From Streptococcus chenjunshii (GTDB lineage Bacteria > Bacillota > Bacilli > Lactobacillales > Streptococcaceae), in NCBI RefSeq assembly GCF_003086355.1, contig NZ_CP031733.1:682001-746000 (forward strand): a stretch of DNA of 64,000 nucleotides. The letters run 5' to 3'. The position numbers and the translations under genes are program-made. This document shows positions 1 to 11,549 of the stretch, in pieces (position 1 is the stretch's first letter; every line of letters starts with the position of its first letter). Below the pieces are notes generated by a model that had not been told where the DNA came from, searched no databases, and worked only from the letters and a program-made list of their open reading frames with translations.

Positions 1-163
1 GATACAAAGGCCGTTAAAAGCTCACAGCAAAAATAGGAAAACTGACGCAGAAACTTTAGTTTCTAGGAAGTTTTATGCTCACAGAGCAGTCGCACTCGTA
101 AGTCGCTGATACTTCCAACTGTTTGTATCTCTTTTTCCGAGCTTTTAGGCCGTCTTCAGTCCA
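1..163 (+). repeat. Interspersed GATACAAAGGCC element, copy 1
   Basis: The window opens on the conserved left end of a dispersed non-coding repeat (GATACAAAGGCCGTTAA) and the copy closes at about 147-163 with the other conserved end (TTTTAGGCCGTCTTCAG). The interior differs from the other copies. The ends form an imperfect inverted repeat around GGCC. The true left boundary may lie just outside the window. Its mobility is inferred from the other copies. Confidence 0.7.
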
Positions 164-233
164 TTCATCAACCGGTTCGACTACATTTGAAAACATTTAC
201 AATCAGCTTTCTTCTGTTTTTTGAGCGATTTTA

Positions 234-242
234 TGGTATAAT
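234..242 (+). promoter_or_regulatory. Extended -10 promoter of typA
   Basis: TGGTATAAT is a full extended -10 (TG at 234-235, TATAAT at 237-242) with no convincing -35. It would give typA a leader of about 105 nucleotides. Between the repeat copy and this promoter I see nothing else recognisable. Confidence 0.65.
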
Positions 243-340
243 TCATAAGTTAAGAATAAAAGGAAGGGCCTGTACAGCCTAGATGCCGTTTCAAAAAGGA
301 CATTTCTAAATTTTGTTTTGATTCAGCCTTTAGGTTTGTG

Positions 341-354
341 CATCTTATAAGATG
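341..354. other. 14-bp perfect palindrome over the typA start codon
   Basis: CATCTTATAAGATG is self-complementary and its last three bases are the ATG of typA. No good Shine-Dalgarno sequence precedes this ATG. Whether the palindrome matters for translation is unknown. Confidence 0.5.
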
Positions 355-2196
355 ACGAAAATAAGAGACGATATACGCAATGTTGCTATTATTGCACACG
401 TTGACCATGGAAAAACAACACTTGTTGATGAATTATTAAAGCAATCCCACACGCTTGACGAGCGTAAGGAACTGCAAGAGCGGGCCATGGACTCTAACGA
501 TTTGGAAAAGGAACGCGGGATTACCATTTTAGCCAAAAATACGGCTGTTGCTTACAATGGTGTGCGTATCAATATTATGGATACTCCCGGGCATGCTGAC
601 TTTGGCGGCGAAGTTGAGCGAATCATGAAAATGGTGGACGGAGTTGTTCTTGTTGTTGATGCTTATGAAGGCACAATGCCGCAAACGCGCTTTGTGTTAA
701 AGAAGGCTTTAGAGCAGAATTTAACGCCTATTGTTGTTGTTAATAAAATTGACAAACCATCTGCGCGTCCGGAAGAAGTTGTTGATGAAGTTCTTGAGCT
801 GTTCATTGAACTGGGAGCAGATGATGACCAATTGGAATTCCCTGTTGTCTATGCTTCAGCTATCAATGGGACATCATCCCTTTCAGATGATCCCGCCGAT
901 CAGGAACATACGATGGTCCCTGTTTTTGATACCATTATTGAGCGTATCCCTGCTCCGGCTGATAATTCTGAGGAGCCGCTGCAGTTTCAAGTATCCCTGC
1001 TTGATTATAACGATTTTGTCGGCCGTATCGGTATCGGCCGTATCTTCCGGGGAACTGTAAAAGTTGGTGACCAAGTCACGCTGTCAAAACTGGATGGAAC
1101 AAGGAAGAACTTCCGTGTGACAAAACTTTTTGGTTTCTTTGGTCTGGAACGCCGTGAGATTCAGGAAGCTAAAGCCGGCGATTTAATTGCCGTTTCAGGT
1201 ATGGAGGACATTTTTGTCGGTGAAACCATTACGCCGTCAGATGCGGTTGAACCTCTGCCGGTTCTGCATATCGATGAGCCGACCCTTCAAATGACATTCT
1301 TGGCTAATAATTCTCCTTTTGCTGGCCGTGAAGGGAAGTTTGTGACTTCACGCAAGGTTGAAGAACGTCTTTTGGCTGAGCTTCAGACAGATGTTTCTCT
1401 TCGTGTTGAAGCAACCGACTCACCTGATAAATGGATTGTTTCCGGCCGGGGAGAACTCCATCTGTCTATCCTCATTGAAACAATGCGGCGTGAAGGGTAT
1501 GAGCTTCAGGTCTCCCGTCCGGAAGTGATTATCAAAGAGATTGACGGTGTAAAAATGGAGCCTTTTGAGCGTGTGCAGATTGATACACCGGAAGAATATC
1601 AGGGTGCAGTTATCCAGTCGCTTTCAGAGCGCAAAGGAGAAATGCTGGATATGCAGTCAACAGGTAATGGACAGACACGGCTGATTTTCCTTGCTCCGGC
1701 CCGCGGGCTGATCGGCTACCCGACTGAATTTCTGTCTATGACACGCGGCTACGGCATTATGAACCATACTTTTGATCAGTACTTGCCGGTTATTAAGGCT
1801 GAAATAGGCGGCCGCCACCGCGGCGCTCTGGTCTCAATTGATGCTGGCAAGGCAACAACTTATGCGATTATGTCTGTTGAAGAACGGGGAACAATCTTTG
1901 TTAATCCTGGGACTGAAGTCTATGAAGGAATGATTGTCGGAGAAAATTCACGAGACAATGATTTAACGGTCAACATCACCAAGGCTAAACAAATGACTAA
2001 TGTCCGCTCTGCTACAAAAGATCAGACGGCTGTAATAAAGACACCGCGTATTTTAACGCTGGAAGAATCCCTTGAATTTCTCAATGATGATGAATATATG
2101 GAAGTGACGCCTCAGTCTATTCGATTGCGCAAACAGATTTTGGACAAAAATCAGCGGGCCAAGGCTGCCAAAAAGAAAAAAGCAGCAGAAGAGTAG
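352..2196 (+). CDS. typA: Ribosome-associated GTPase TypA/BipA
   Basis: This 614-residue protein is a translational GTPase of the TypA/BipA family, which binds the ribosome and aids 50S assembly and growth under stress. The P-loop AHVDHGKT is at residues 15-22, followed by the switch II motif DTPGHADF and NKID (G4). The EF-G-like domains and the family-specific C-terminal domain follow, ending in a Lys/Ala-rich tail. Length is normal for the family. The start fits the conserved N-terminus ([16 protein letters not shown]) although the ribosome site is weak and the ATG sits in a palindrome. It is apparently followed in the same transcript by the small DUF3165 gene. Confidence 0.97.
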   Translation: MTKIRDDIRNVAIIAHVDHGKTTLVDELLKQSHTLDERKELQERAMDSNDLEKERGITILAKNTAVAYNGVRINIMDTPGHADFGGEVERIMKMVDGVVLVVDAYEGTMPQTRFVLKKALEQNLTPIVVVNKIDKPSARPEEVVDEVLELFIELGADDDQLEFPVVYASAINGTSSLSDDPADQEHTMVPVFDTIIERIPAPADNSEEPLQFQVSLLDYNDFVGRIGIGRIFRGTVKVGDQVTLSKLDGTRKNFRVTKLFGFFGLERREIQEAKAGDLIAVSGMEDIFVGETITPSDAVEPLPVLHIDEPTLQMTFLANNSPFAGREGKFVTSRKVEERLLAELQTDVSLRVEATDSPDKWIVSGRGELHLSILIETMRREGYELQVSRPEVIIKEIDGVKMEPFERVQIDTPEEYQGAVIQSLSERKGEMLDMQSTGNGQTRLIFLAPARGLIGYPTEFLSMTRGYGIMNHTFDQYLPVIKAEIGGRHRGALVSIDAGKATTYAIMSVEERGTIFVNPGTEVYEGMIVGENSRDNDLTVNITKAKQMTNVRSATKDQTAVIKTPRILTLEESLEFLNDDEYMEVTPQSIRLRKQILDKNQRAKAAKKKKAAEE

Positions 2197-2238
2197 GACT
2201 GACATTAAGAATCAGGGTAAGAAGATTGGGAGGCGCCG

Positions 2239-2490
2239 ATGTTTTATTTGATTATTGCTATCTTAGTTGTTTTGTACTATTTTTTTATGGCCCCCAAAAC
2301 CATAAGGAACACGCTGAATATGATCGGTCTGGCTGCTTCAGTTGTTCTGCTGCTTACATTGGCTGTCATGAGTTTCATCAAGATTATTCAGTTTCCGCCG
2401 GAGATTTTTGTGACGATCGGAATGGTGCTGTTAGCTTATTTTGCTTTTAAAGATATATGGAATCTGGCACCGAAAAAACCTAAAAAATAG
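2239..2490 (+). CDS. DUF3165 family small membrane protein
   Basis: An 83-residue protein with three hydrophobic segments (about residues 2-16, 24-46 and 56-72) and a Lys-rich C-terminus (APKKPKK). I recognise it as the streptococcal DUF3165 family, which usually sits between typA and murD; its function is unknown. GGGAGG at 2228-2233 lies a good distance before the ATG. It is probably cotranscribed with typA, as only 42 bases separate them and a terminator follows. Confidence 0.85.
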   Translation: MFYLIIAILVVLYYFFMAPKTIRNTLNMIGLAASVVLLLTLAVMSFIKIIQFPPEIFVTIGMVLLAYFAFKDIWNLAPKKPKK

Positions 2491-2566
2491 AATTTAAGGT
2501 ATCGAAAAAAGCACCTTTGACCTTTTTCGGCTTGTAAAACGGCCTTTATCAGCCGAACCGGCTGCC

Positions 2567-2599
2567 GGCTTGTTTCAGACTCCTGAAACAAGCCTTTTT
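2567..2599 (+). terminator. Rho-independent terminator after typA-DUF3165
   Basis: A perfect 12-bp stem (GGCTTGTTTCAG / CTGAAACAAGCC) with a 4-base loop is followed by five T. The rest of the 324-base gap up to murD holds the murD promoter and about 150 bases in which I see nothing. Confidence 0.9.
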
Positions 2600-2753
2600 A
2601 GTTAGAGAAGCTAAGGCTGTAAAAACTGCCAGAACAGAGGGTGATTGCTGTATAGTTGGAGCTTAAGACAGACACTCTGGCAGCAAAAATATAAAAGAAT
2701 GATTGTTTAAAACGATTGATAGTTCTGCTGCTGCGGCAGTCTTTCTTAAAATC

Positions 2754-2782
2754 TTGAAAATCCCCTTAAATAAGGTTAAAAT
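2754..2782 (+). promoter_or_regulatory. Promoter of the murD division cluster
   Basis: TTGAAA (2754-2759) and TAAAAT (2777-2782) are separated by 17 bases, 33 bases before murD. Confidence 0.7.
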
Positions 2783-2814
2783 AATAGAGATAAAATAATG
2801 GAATTGGATAAACT

Positions 2815-4179
2815 ATGAAAAAGATAAGACAGTTTGCGAACAAAAAAGTACTGGTGCTTGGTCTGGCACGTTCCGGTGAAGCGGCTGCGCGTTTACTTGC
2901 TGAATTAGGGGCGATTGTCACAGTTAACGACGGGAAGCCTTTTGATGAGAATCCAGCTGCTCAGACACTGCTGGAAGAAGGCATTAAAGTTATCTGCGGG
3001 AGCCATCCGCTTGAACTGCTAGATGAAAATTTTGAATTGATGGTTAAAAATCCTGGGATCCGCTATGACAATCCGATGGTGGTACGGGCTCTCGATAAGA
3101 ACATGCCTGTAATTACAGAAGTTGAACTGGCTTATCTTGTGTCAGAAGCACCAATTATTGGAATAACAGGTTCAAACGGTAAAACGACAACCACAACAAT
3201 GATTGCCGATGTATTAAATAAGGGCGGCGTTAACGGGCTTCTGTCTGGGAATATCGGTTTTCCTGCAAGTGAAGTTGTACGGACCGCAGAAGAAAATGAT
3301 ACGCTGGTTATGGAACTTTCCAGCTTTCAGTTAATGGGGACAAAGGCATTTCATCCTCATATTGCTGTTATTACGAATTTGCTGCCTACACATATTGATT
3401 ATCATGGGTCTTTTGCAGACTATGCGGCTGCCAAATGGCGTATTCAAAAACAGATGGGGCCTTCTGATTTCTTGGTTCTCAATTTTAATCAGGAACTGGC
3501 AAAGGAATTTGCACAAAAAACGCAGGCGAGTGTAGTGCCTTTTTCGACTAAGGAAAAAGTTGATGGTGCTTACTTGGAAGAAGGAATGCTTTGCTTTAGA
3601 GGAGAGGCGGTTATGCCTGCCGATGCTGTCGGTGTCCCGGGGGAACATAACATTGAGAATGCTTTAGCTGCAATCGCTGCTGCTAAACTATCTGGCATTG
3701 ATGATAAAGCTATTCAGGAAAGCCTCAGCAGCTTTCATGGGGTGAAGCACCGCCTGCAGTTCTTAGGCGATGTTAATGGTGTTAAGTTCTACAATGACAG
3801 TAAGTCAACTAATATTTTAGCGACACAGAAAGCACTTTCCGGTTTTGACAATGCAAAGGTTATTCTCATTGCGGGCGGACTGGACCGCGGTAATGAGTTT
3901 GATGAGCTGGTGCCGGATATCACAGGATTGAAAAAGATGATTATTTTGGGAGAATCTGCGCCACGTCTTAAACGTGCAGCAACTAAAGCCGGTGTTTCCT
4001 GGCTTGATGCTAAAGATGTCAAAGAAGCTGCGGACTTAGCCTTTGCTGCTGCTCAGCCAGATGACTTAATTCTCCTCAGTCCAGCAAATGCCAGCTGGGA
4101 TATGTATAAAAACTTTGAAGTACGCGGCGATGAATTTATTTCTGCCTACACAGCACTGAAGGAGAAGGCTCATGACTAA
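2815..4179 (+). CDS. murD: UDP-N-acetylmuramoylalanine--D-glutamate ligase
   Basis: MurD adds D-glutamate to UDP-MurNAc-L-Ala in cytoplasmic peptidoglycan synthesis. The 454-residue protein has an N-terminal Rossmann-like UDP-binding domain, the ATP loop GSNGKTTT at 119-126, and the late Mur-ligase motif YNDSKSTN near residue 327. Length is normal. It overlaps murG by 8 bases (ATGACTAA), so the two are translationally coupled, and it heads the division cluster. Confidence 0.97.
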   Translation: MKKIRQFANKKVLVLGLARSGEAAARLLAELGAIVTVNDGKPFDENPAAQTLLEEGIKVICGSHPLELLDENFELMVKNPGIRYDNPMVVRALDKNMPVITEVELAYLVSEAPIIGITGSNGKTTTTTMIADVLNKGGVNGLLSGNIGFPASEVVRTAEENDTLVMELSSFQLMGTKAFHPHIAVITNLLPTHIDYHGSFADYAAAKWRIQKQMGPSDFLVLNFNQELAKEFAQKTQASVVPFSTKEKVDGAYLEEGMLCFRGEAVMPADAVGVPGEHNIENALAAIAAAKLSGIDDKAIQESLSSFHGVKHRLQFLGDVNGVKFYNDSKSTNILATQKALSGFDNAKVILIAGGLDRGNEFDELVPDITGLKKMIILGESAPRLKRAATKAGVSWLDAKDVKEAADLAFAAAQPDDLILLSPANASWDMYKNFEVRGDEFISAYTALKEKAHD

Positions 4180-5245
4180 AAAAATAGTTTTTACGGGCGG
4201 CGGAACAGTGGGTCATGTGACTTTAAACCTTCTTCTTATTCCCAGATTTTTGGAGGATGGCTGGGAGATTCACTATATCGGTGATAAAAAAGGGACAGAG
4301 TATGAGCAGATTAAACAGGCCGGTTTAGCTATCCATTTTCATGCTATTGCGACAGGAAAGCTGCGCCGCTATTTCTCTTGGCAGAATGTGGCAGATATCT
4401 TTAAAGTGATTTTTGGTATTCTGCAGTCTCTGTTCATCTTAGCTAAAATTCGTCCGCAAGCCCTTTTTTCTAAAGGCGGTTTTGTGTCGGTTCCGCCTGT
4501 TATTGCTGCCAGAGTTCTGAGGGTTCCTGTTTTTATTCATGAGTCAGACTTATCGATGGGCCTGGCTAATAAAATTGCCTATAAATTTGCAACGACAATG
4601 TATACCACCTTTGAGCAGGCTGTATCCTTAGACAAGGTAAAACATGTGGGGGCTGTTACCAAGGTTAACAAACAAGAAGAATCAGCTGACAGACTGACGG
4701 ATGTTCGGCTGCAGTTTGATTCTCGGCTCAAGACCCTTCTTTTCATTGGCGGATCTGCTGGAGCTAAAGTATTTAATGATTTTATCAGTCAGACGCCGGA
4801 ACTGACTGATAACTATAATATCATCAATATTTCCGGCGACAGAAATCTCAACACACTGACAAAAAATCTTTATCGGATAGACTATGTGACCGACCTTTAT
4901 CAGCCTTTGCTGTCTTTATCAGATGTAGTTGTGACACGCGGAGGTTCTAATACGCTCTTTGAACTATTGGCTCTGCAAAAGCTGCATTTAATTGTTCCGC
5001 TTGGTAAAGAAGCCAGCCGCGGGGATCAGCTGGAAAATGCGGCTTATTTTGAAAAAAAAGGTTATGCTAGGCAATTAGCTGAGAATGATTTGAATTTTTC
5101 TAATTTAAAAACTGAAGTGGATGTGCTGCTTGCTGAGAAGGCAGCTTATCAAGAAAAAATGGCAGCTTCCGGAGAAATCAAATCACCAGAAGCTTTCTAC
5201 AGCTTGCTCATGCAAGATATCAATGCCAAAACAAAAGGAAAATAA
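4172..5245 (+). CDS. murG: UDP-GlcNAc:undecaprenyl-PP-MurNAc-pentapeptide GlcNAc transferase
   Basis: MurG makes lipid II from lipid I at the inner face of the membrane. The 357-residue protein starts with the family's glycine-rich loop, here GGGTVGHVT instead of the GGGTGGHV of many bacteria, a variant that streptococci share. The C-terminal donor-binding part carries [14 protein letters not shown]. It overlaps murD and its stop abuts the divIB start. Confidence 0.96.
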   Translation: MTKKIVFTGGGTVGHVTLNLLLIPRFLEDGWEIHYIGDKKGTEYEQIKQAGLAIHFHAIATGKLRRYFSWQNVADIFKVIFGILQSLFILAKIRPQALFSKGGFVSVPPVIAARVLRVPVFIHESDLSMGLANKIAYKFATTMYTTFEQAVSLDKVKHVGAVTKVNKQEESADRLTDVRLQFDSRLKTLLFIGGSAGAKVFNDFISQTPELTDNYNIINISGDRNLNTLTKNLYRIDYVTDLYQPLLSLSDVVVTRGGSNTLFELLALQKLHLIVPLGKEASRGDQLENAAYFEKKGYARQLAENDLNFSNLKTEVDVLLAEKAAYQEKMAASGEIKSPEAFYSLLMQDINAKTKGK

Positions 5246-6391
5246 ATGGCCAAACAGAAGAAAGAAAGAAAAGATGATACAGTTCTGACCGAATGGCAGA
5301 AACGAAACATCGAATTCCTAAAAAGGAAAAAGAAAGAGGAAGAAGAGAAAAAAAAGCTAAAGCAGGAACTTCAGGAAGAAAAAAGAGCCCAGATTAGAAA
5401 ACAATTAAACGCAGGTTCAGATGAGGAAAATGCTAAAGAACCGGCAGCTGATGAGCAAAAAAAGAAGAAACCTGCTAAAAAACGCCAAATAAAAAAGCAG
5501 GCTAAGCAGAAGCGCAAAAAGCATTTAACTAAGAAACAGAGAGCTTGGCGTAAAGCCAGCCCGGTGATGGTTGTTTCTCTAATGGTTCTCTTATTCTCCT
5601 TGTTTTTAATTTCTCCGTACAGCAAAAGGAAAATCCTCAATGTTGAAGGCTTGACCCATGCTCTTGAAGAAGATGTTCTGGCTCAGTCAAAAATTTCGGA
5701 CTCAGACTATTTCTTTTCTCTCATCTTTCAGCCTGCTCCCTATGAACAGGCAATCAAGCAGGCAAATATGTGGGTAAAAAAAGCTGCTATAAGCTACAGT
5801 TTCCCTAATATCTTCACTATTAAAATTAAGGAGTATGATGTTGTCGGTTATATGCAGACAGATGCCGGCTATCAGCCGATTTTGGAAAACGGTAAACATG
5901 CTGCTGCTGTCAACATTACAGAATTGCCTGATAATTATCTTATCATCAATTTAGAAAATAAAGATGACATTCAGACTTTGGTGAAAACTTTTGCATCTAT
6001 GGACAAGGACTTGATCAGCAACATTAAGAGCGTTGACCCTGCAGCTACCTCGGCCACAGCAGATTTGCTTTCCCTGACGATGTATGACGGTAATATTGTT
6101 AAAGTACCGCTGTCGGAAATTAAGACAAAACTCCCTTATTACAGTAAGATTAAAAGCACACTCAGCGAACCTAGCATTATTGATATGGAAGTCGGACTTT
6201 TTGCAACGACAGCGGCTATTGAAGAGGCAGCTGAAACCGCGAAAGAAGAACAAAGTGAACCTGTTCCTGAGGATGGTGAAAGCACTGCCGACGAAAATCC
6301 TGAAACTCAAGAAGAGTCTGCAGAGGAAGCTGCCGATGATACACAGGAAACTCCGGCTGAATCTGTTCCGGAAGCTGAAGCAGAGCAGTAA
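5246..6391 (+). CDS. divIB: Cell division protein DivIB/FtsQ
   Basis: A 381-residue bitopic divisome protein. The cytoplasmic N-terminus (about 1-105) is extremely rich in Lys and Glu. A single membrane segment follows (about 108-126, VMVVSLMVLLFSLFLIS), then a POTRA-type domain and beta domain, and an acidic Pro/Glu-rich tail of about 60 residues. DivIB stabilises DivIC and FtsL at the septum. The ATG directly follows the murG stop codon, with AAAGGA inside the end of murG as ribosome site. Confidence 0.93.
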   Translation: MAKQKKERKDDTVLTEWQKRNIEFLKRKKKEEEEKKKLKQELQEEKRAQIRKQLNAGSDEENAKEPAADEQKKKKPAKKRQIKKQAKQKRKKHLTKKQRAWRKASPVMVVSLMVLLFSLFLISPYSKRKILNVEGLTHALEEDVLAQSKISDSDYFFSLIFQPAPYEQAIKQANMWVKKAAISYSFPNIFTIKIKEYDVVGYMQTDAGYQPILENGKHAAAVNITELPDNYLIINLENKDDIQTLVKTFASMDKDLISNIKSVDPAATSATADLLSLTMYDGNIVKVPLSEIKTKLPYYSKIKSTLSEPSIIDMEVGLFATTAAIEEAAETAKEEQSEPVPEDGESTADENPETQEESAEEAADDTQETPAESVPEAEAEQ

Positions 6392-6411
6392 AAAGATTAA
6401 GTTTATATAAC

Positions 6412-6446
6412 AAAAAACGTAAAATATGAACATTTTACGTTTTTTT
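6412..6446 (+). terminator. Terminator between divIB and ftsA
   Basis: A-T-rich hairpin (AAAAAACGTAAAAT / ATTTTACGTTTTTT) with a six-base loop and a T-run. It separates murD-murG-divIB from ftsA and abuts the ftsA promoter. Confidence 0.75.
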
Positions 6447-6447
6447 A

Positions 6448-6456
6448 TGATATAAT
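6448..6456 (+). promoter_or_regulatory. Extended -10 promoter of ftsA
   Basis: TGATATAAT gives an extended -10 immediately downstream of the terminator, 75 bases before ftsA. No clear -35 is present. Confidence 0.6.
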
Positions 6457-6530
6457 ATTTTCTGAATAATTCTGTTTTTTAAACAGGTTTTAGTATGGAA
6501 AAAGTTTGGAAAGATAGTGAGGTCGAGTGA

Positions 6531-7889
6531 ATGGCTAGAAATGGCTTTTTTACAGGATTAGATATAGGGACTAGCTCGATTAAAGTTCTTGTTGCGGAGT
6601 TTACAGCCGGTGAGATGAATGTTATCGGTGTCAGTAATGTTCCCAGCACAGGCGTAAGAGATGGTATCATTGTTGATATTGAGTCTGCTGCAGAAGCGAT
6701 CAAAACGGCTGTGGAGCAGGCAGAAGAAAAAGCTGGCATGACTATTGATAAGATTAATGTTGGTTTGCCAGCTAATCTTTTGCAGATTGAACCAACACAG
6801 GGTATGATTCCTGTTCCCAGTGATTCCAAAGAGATCAGGGATGAGGATGTTGAGACAGTCATCAAGTCGGCCTTAACGAAAAATGTCAGTCCGGAGCGCG
6901 AAGTGATTTCGCTTGTGCCGGAAGAGTTCATTGTTGACGGTTTTCAGGGCATTCGTGATCCGAGAGGAATGATGGGAATCCGTCTGGAAATGCGCGGGCT
7001 TATTTATACTGGACCGAGCACTATCCTGCATAATTTGCGCAAGACTGTTGAGAGAGCCGGAATCAATGTTGAAAATGTGATCATCTCCCCTCTGTCAATG
7101 ACTAAGTCTGTCTTAAATGAAGGGGAACGTGAATTTGGTGCCACGGTAATTGATATGGGCGGCGGCCAAACATCGGTTGCTTCTATGCGGGAGCAAGAAC
7201 TGCAATTCACCAACACTTATCCTGAAGGCGGTGAGTATGTCACTAAAGATATTTCCAAAGTTCTAAAAACCTCGCTGCAGATTGCAGAAGCGCTTAAATT
7301 TAATTTTGGACAGGCTAACTTGGCTGAAGCCAGTATGACTGAAACGGTTCAGGTTGATGTTGTCGGAAGCGATGTTCCTGTTGAAGTGACGGAACGCTAT
7401 CTGTCTGAAATTATTTCAGCCCGTGTAAAACATATTTTGGAGCATGTCAAACAGGATTTAGAACGTGCCCGGCTGTTAGAACTCCCTGGAGGAATTGTTC
7501 TCATTGGAGGCGGTGCTATCATGCCTGGCATTGTTGAAGTGGCTCAAGAGATTTTCGGAACCACTGTTAAACTCTATGTTCCTAACCAAGTCGGCATTCG
7601 CAATCCGATGTTTGCTAATGTTATCGGGCTTGTCGAGTATGTTGGCAGAATGACTGAAGTTGATGTGATTTCGCAGAGAGCTGTAGCTGGGGAAGAACTC
7701 TTAAGACGCAAACCGATTGATGTTGAGCCGCGCAGCCAAGCAGCTCCGGCTTTTAGTGAACCTGAAATGCCTGCACAAACTCCACAGCAGCCTCTTCAAG
7801 CGCCTGCTCAGCCCGAGCAGCCTGCTAATAAGCCAAAACAAAAAATGAGCGAGCGTGTGCGCGGGATTTTTGGCAGTATGTTTGATTAA
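6531..7889 (+). CDS. ftsA: Cell division actin homologue FtsA
   Basis: FtsA is an actin-fold ATPase that ties FtsZ filaments to the membrane and recruits later divisome proteins. The 452-residue protein shows the phosphate 1 motif (GLDIGTSSIKV, 9-19), a phosphate 2 motif (VIDMGGGQTSV) and an adenosine motif (IVLIGGGAIMPG). A Pro/Gln-rich linker of about 50 residues precedes the C-terminal amphipathic membrane helix (KMSERVRGIFGSMFD). GAGGTCGAG before the ATG is the ribosome site. ftsZ follows after 20 bases. Confidence 0.97.
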   Translation: MARNGFFTGLDIGTSSIKVLVAEFTAGEMNVIGVSNVPSTGVRDGIIVDIESAAEAIKTAVEQAEEKAGMTIDKINVGLPANLLQIEPTQGMIPVPSDSKEIRDEDVETVIKSALTKNVSPEREVISLVPEEFIVDGFQGIRDPRGMMGIRLEMRGLIYTGPSTILHNLRKTVERAGINVENVIISPLSMTKSVLNEGEREFGATVIDMGGGQTSVASMREQELQFTNTYPEGGEYVTKDISKVLKTSLQIAEALKFNFGQANLAEASMTETVQVDVVGSDVPVEVTERYLSEIISARVKHILEHVKQDLERARLLELPGGIVLIGGGAIMPGIVEVAQEIFGTTVKLYVPNQVGIRNPMFANVIGLVEYVGRMTEVDVISQRAVAGEELLRRKPIDVEPRSQAAPAFSEPEMPAQTPQQPLQAPAQPEQPANKPKQKMSERVRGIFGSMFD

Positions 7890-7900
7890 AGTAAAAGTGA

Positions 7901-9214
<1,314 letters not shown>

Positions 9215-9215
9215 G

Positions 9216-9887
9216 ATGAATTTACAAGAAAATAAAGAGTTTATCTTTCAGCAAGTAGCAGAAGCTGCTCAGCAGGCCAACCGTCCTTCAGACAGCGTAT
9301 CTGTTATTGCTGTGACAAAGTATGTAGACAGTGATGTTACCAAGCAGCTTATCGATACCGGAGTCAGACATATTGGAGAAAACCGGGTTGATAAGTTTCT
9401 TGATAAATACGAACTCCTTAAAGGAACCGGTGTCAGCTGGCATTTGATTGGCAGCCTGCAGAGGCGCAAAGTCAAGAATGTTATTAATTATGTTGATTAT
9501 TTTCATGCTTTAGATAGTATTAAACTGGCTTCTGAAATTCAAAAGAGAGCAGAAAAAACGATTAAATGTTTTTTACAGGTTAATATTTCCGGTGAGGAGA
9601 GCAAACATGGTTTTAAAGTCAGCGAGGTTGATCAAGCGCTGTTTCAAATAGCGGAGTTTGACAAAATTGAACTTGTCGGTCTTATGACAATGGCTCCGCA
9701 GGCGGCATCTGATGCAGAAATTAATACAATTTTTGAGCAGGCAAATAAACTGAGAATAACTTTACAGAATAAAAAGTTAAAGAATATGCCCTTTACGGAA
9801 TTAAGCATGGGGATGAGCGGTGATTTTAAGCTGGCTGTCCAAAATGGTTCAACATTTGTACGTATTGGTACTGCATTCTTTAAGTAA
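9216..9887 (+). CDS. ylmE: PLP homeostasis protein YlmE/YggS
   Basis: A 223-residue single-domain pyridoxal-phosphate protein of the YggS/PLPHP family, with the PLP-binding lysine in AVTKYVD (Lys35), the HLIGSLQ motif and the late MGMSGDF phosphate-binding segment. The family controls cellular PLP and has no firm catalytic role. It lies in the usual place between ftsZ and sepF, and its stop is adjacent to sepF. Confidence 0.93.
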   Translation: MNLQENKEFIFQQVAEAAQQANRPSDSVSVIAVTKYVDSDVTKQLIDTGVRHIGENRVDKFLDKYELLKGTGVSWHLIGSLQRRKVKNVINYVDYFHALDSIKLASEIQKRAEKTIKCFLQVNISGEESKHGFKVSEVDQALFQIAEFDKIELVGLMTMAPQAASDAEINTIFEQANKLRITLQNKKLKNMPFTELSMGMSGDFKLAVQNGSTFVRIGTAFFK

Positions 9888-9899
9888 ATGGAGAGAGTA

Positions 9900-10475
9900 A
9901 TGGCACTTAGAGATAGATTTGATAAAATTATTTCTTATTTTGATACCGATGAGGTGAGTGATGTTGAGGAAACAGTTGATCAGGAAGCGGCAGTTTCCAG
10001 GCAGCCTCAGCGTCAGCAGCCGTCTGCTAGGCCCCGTCCTCAGCAGCAGCCGGCAAGGGACCAGCGTCCGCCGGTTCGGCCTCAGTCTCAACCGGTTCGC
10101 GGCTCTAATGATGCTGCAGTTCGGCAGATTAATACCGGGCAGCAGTCAGAACCGCAAGATACTGGGGAGTTCAAAACAACTATTGTTTTAAAATATCCTC
10201 ATAAATACGAAGATGCTCAGGAAATCGTTGATTTGCTGATCAGCAAAGAGTGTATTCTGGTTGATTTCCAGTATATGCTGGATGCACAGGCACGCCGCTG
10301 TATCGATTTTATTGATGGAGCAAGACGGGTTGTTGAGGGGAATTTGCAGAAAGTTGGCAGTTCCATGTTCCTGTTGACTCCTTCAAATGTTGAGGTTGAT
10401 GTCGATGCCCTGAATTTTGCTCATAACGGGCAGGATTCTAATTCTAATTTTGATTTTGATATGAAGAGACGTTAA
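9900..10475 (+). CDS. sepF: Cell division protein SepF
   Basis: SepF binds the membrane through an N-terminal amphipathic helix and bundles FtsZ. I choose the ATG at 9900 ([14 protein letters not shown]), because the in-frame ATG at 9888 overlaps the ribosome site GGAGAG (9890-9895) that would serve 9900. This gives 191 residues. Residues of about 25-75 form a Gln/Pro/Arg-rich linker, and the SepF core ([17 protein letters not shown] onward) occupies the C-terminal half. Confidence 0.92.
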   Translation: MALRDRFDKIISYFDTDEVSDVEETVDQEAAVSRQPQRQQPSARPRPQQQPARDQRPPVRPQSQPVRGSNDAAVRQINTGQQSEPQDTGEFKTTIVLKYPHKYEDAQEIVDLLISKECILVDFQYMLDAQARRCIDFIDGARRVVEGNLQKVGSSMFLLTPSNVEVDVDALNFAHNGQDSNSNFDFDMKRR

Positions 10476-10478
10476 TAC

Positions 10479-10751
10479 ATGATTATATTTTTAATATCGG
10501 TTCTTATTAGGCTGATACGTGTTTATTCATACATTTTGGTTGCTTATGCCCTGCTTTCTTGGTTTCCGGGAGCTTATGACACCTGGCTTGGCAGACTTTT
10601 ACGGCAGCTTTCAGAACCTTTTCTCAAGCCCTTTCGCCAGCTGAATTTACAGTTTGCAGGGCTTGATTTTACCGTTTGGGTTGCTGTAATCGGTCTGAAT
10701 TTAATCAGCCAGCTTGTTCAGTCTCTTGCTGTGATGCTTTTTATTCCATAA
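10479..10751 (+). CDS. ylmG: YggT family membrane protein YlmG
   Basis: A 90-residue protein with two membrane helices flanking the characteristic motif PFLKPFRQL (near residue 48) after SWFPGAYDTW. YggT proteins associate with division and envelope processes in Gram-positives, with no known enzyme activity. It sits 3 bases after sepF and its stop overlaps the ylmH start by one base (TAATG). Confidence 0.92.
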   Translation: MIIFLISVLIRLIRVYSYILVAYALLSWFPGAYDTWLGRLLRQLSEPFLKPFRQLNLQFAGLDFTVWVAVIGLNLISQLVQSLAVMLFIP

Positions 10752-11539
10752 TGAGAGGCGAAACGATTTTTCAGCATTTCAGACCTGATGAGTATCAGTT
10801 TATAGAGAAAATGACTGATTTGGTAGCCAAGGCAGCCGATACCTACAGCTTACAGGTAACTGAATTTTTAAATCCTCGGGAGGTCTTTATCCTCAAAAGC
10901 ATTGTAGGACAGACAGAGTTGAATTGTTTTGTATCGAGCGATTATTATCCGATGGAGTATGCTAAGGTTATCGTTGCACCGGATTACTATAATTGCAGTT
11001 TTCTTGATTTTCAAATGAGTCTGATTGAAATAACCTACAATGCTAAGTTTAATTATCTGACTCACTCTCAGATTATGGGAACGCTTCTCCATCACTTGGG
11101 GATAAGGCGGACAGTCATTGGTGATATCTTTGCAGAATCCGGCAGGGCTCAGGTAATGGTTGATCGCAGTATGGCAGCCTACCTTTTGACAAATACAGCA
11201 AAAATTGCTAAAGTAACTGTAAAGCTAAAAGAAATTAGTTTTGATAAGCTGATTCGGCCTCAGCAGGAAGGGGAAGCAGTTGATATTTTAGTATCAAGTA
11301 TGCGCTTGGACAGAATAATAGCAACGGCCTTAAACATCTCCCGCAGTCAGGTCTTGAAATTAGTTGAAACCGATAAAGTGAAAGTCAATTATGCTTTAGC
11401 TGCTAAAAGCTCTAACCTTCTGGAAGCTGGTGATTTGGTCAGTATCAGGGGTTTCGGGAGAATTACTCTCGTTAAGGAGAACGGTCTTTCTAAAAATGGC
11501 AAGCATAAACTGACAGTAAATAAAATGATACATAAATAA
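10751..11539 (+). CDS. ylmH: S4-domain RNA-binding protein YlmH
   Basis: A 262-residue protein with an N-terminal RNA-recognition-like region and a C-terminal S4 domain (about 185-245, SMRLDRIIATALNISRSQVLKLVETDKVKV). YlmH homologues bind stalled 50S-peptidyl-tRNA complexes and act in a ribosome rescue route. The reading frame is open further upstream, but the TAATG junction with ylmG fixes the start at 10751, where the conserved sequence begins. Confidence 0.92.
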   Translation: MRGETIFQHFRPDEYQFIEKMTDLVAKAADTYSLQVTEFLNPREVFILKSIVGQTELNCFVSSDYYPMEYAKVIVAPDYYNCSFLDFQMSLIEITYNAKFNYLTHSQIMGTLLHHLGIRRTVIGDIFAESGRAQVMVDRSMAAYLLTNTAKIAKVTVKLKEISFDKLIRPQQEGEAVDILVSSMRLDRIIATALNISRSQVLKLVETDKVKVNYALAAKSSNLLEAGDLVSIRGFGRITLVKENGLSKNGKHKLTVNKMIHK

Positions 11540-11549
11540 GGAGGCCCGA

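Noticed and set aside
181..233. GGTTCGACTAC near 173-184 as part of a tRNA T-arm
   Set aside because: No acceptor stem, anticodon arm or D-arm can be formed around it. I found no tRNA or rRNA gene in the window.
2226..2450. A 74-codon frame starting before the DUF3165 gene
   Set aside because: It overlaps the DUF3165 gene in another frame, lacks a suitable ribosome site and gives a Cys/Phe-rich translation typical of a shadow.
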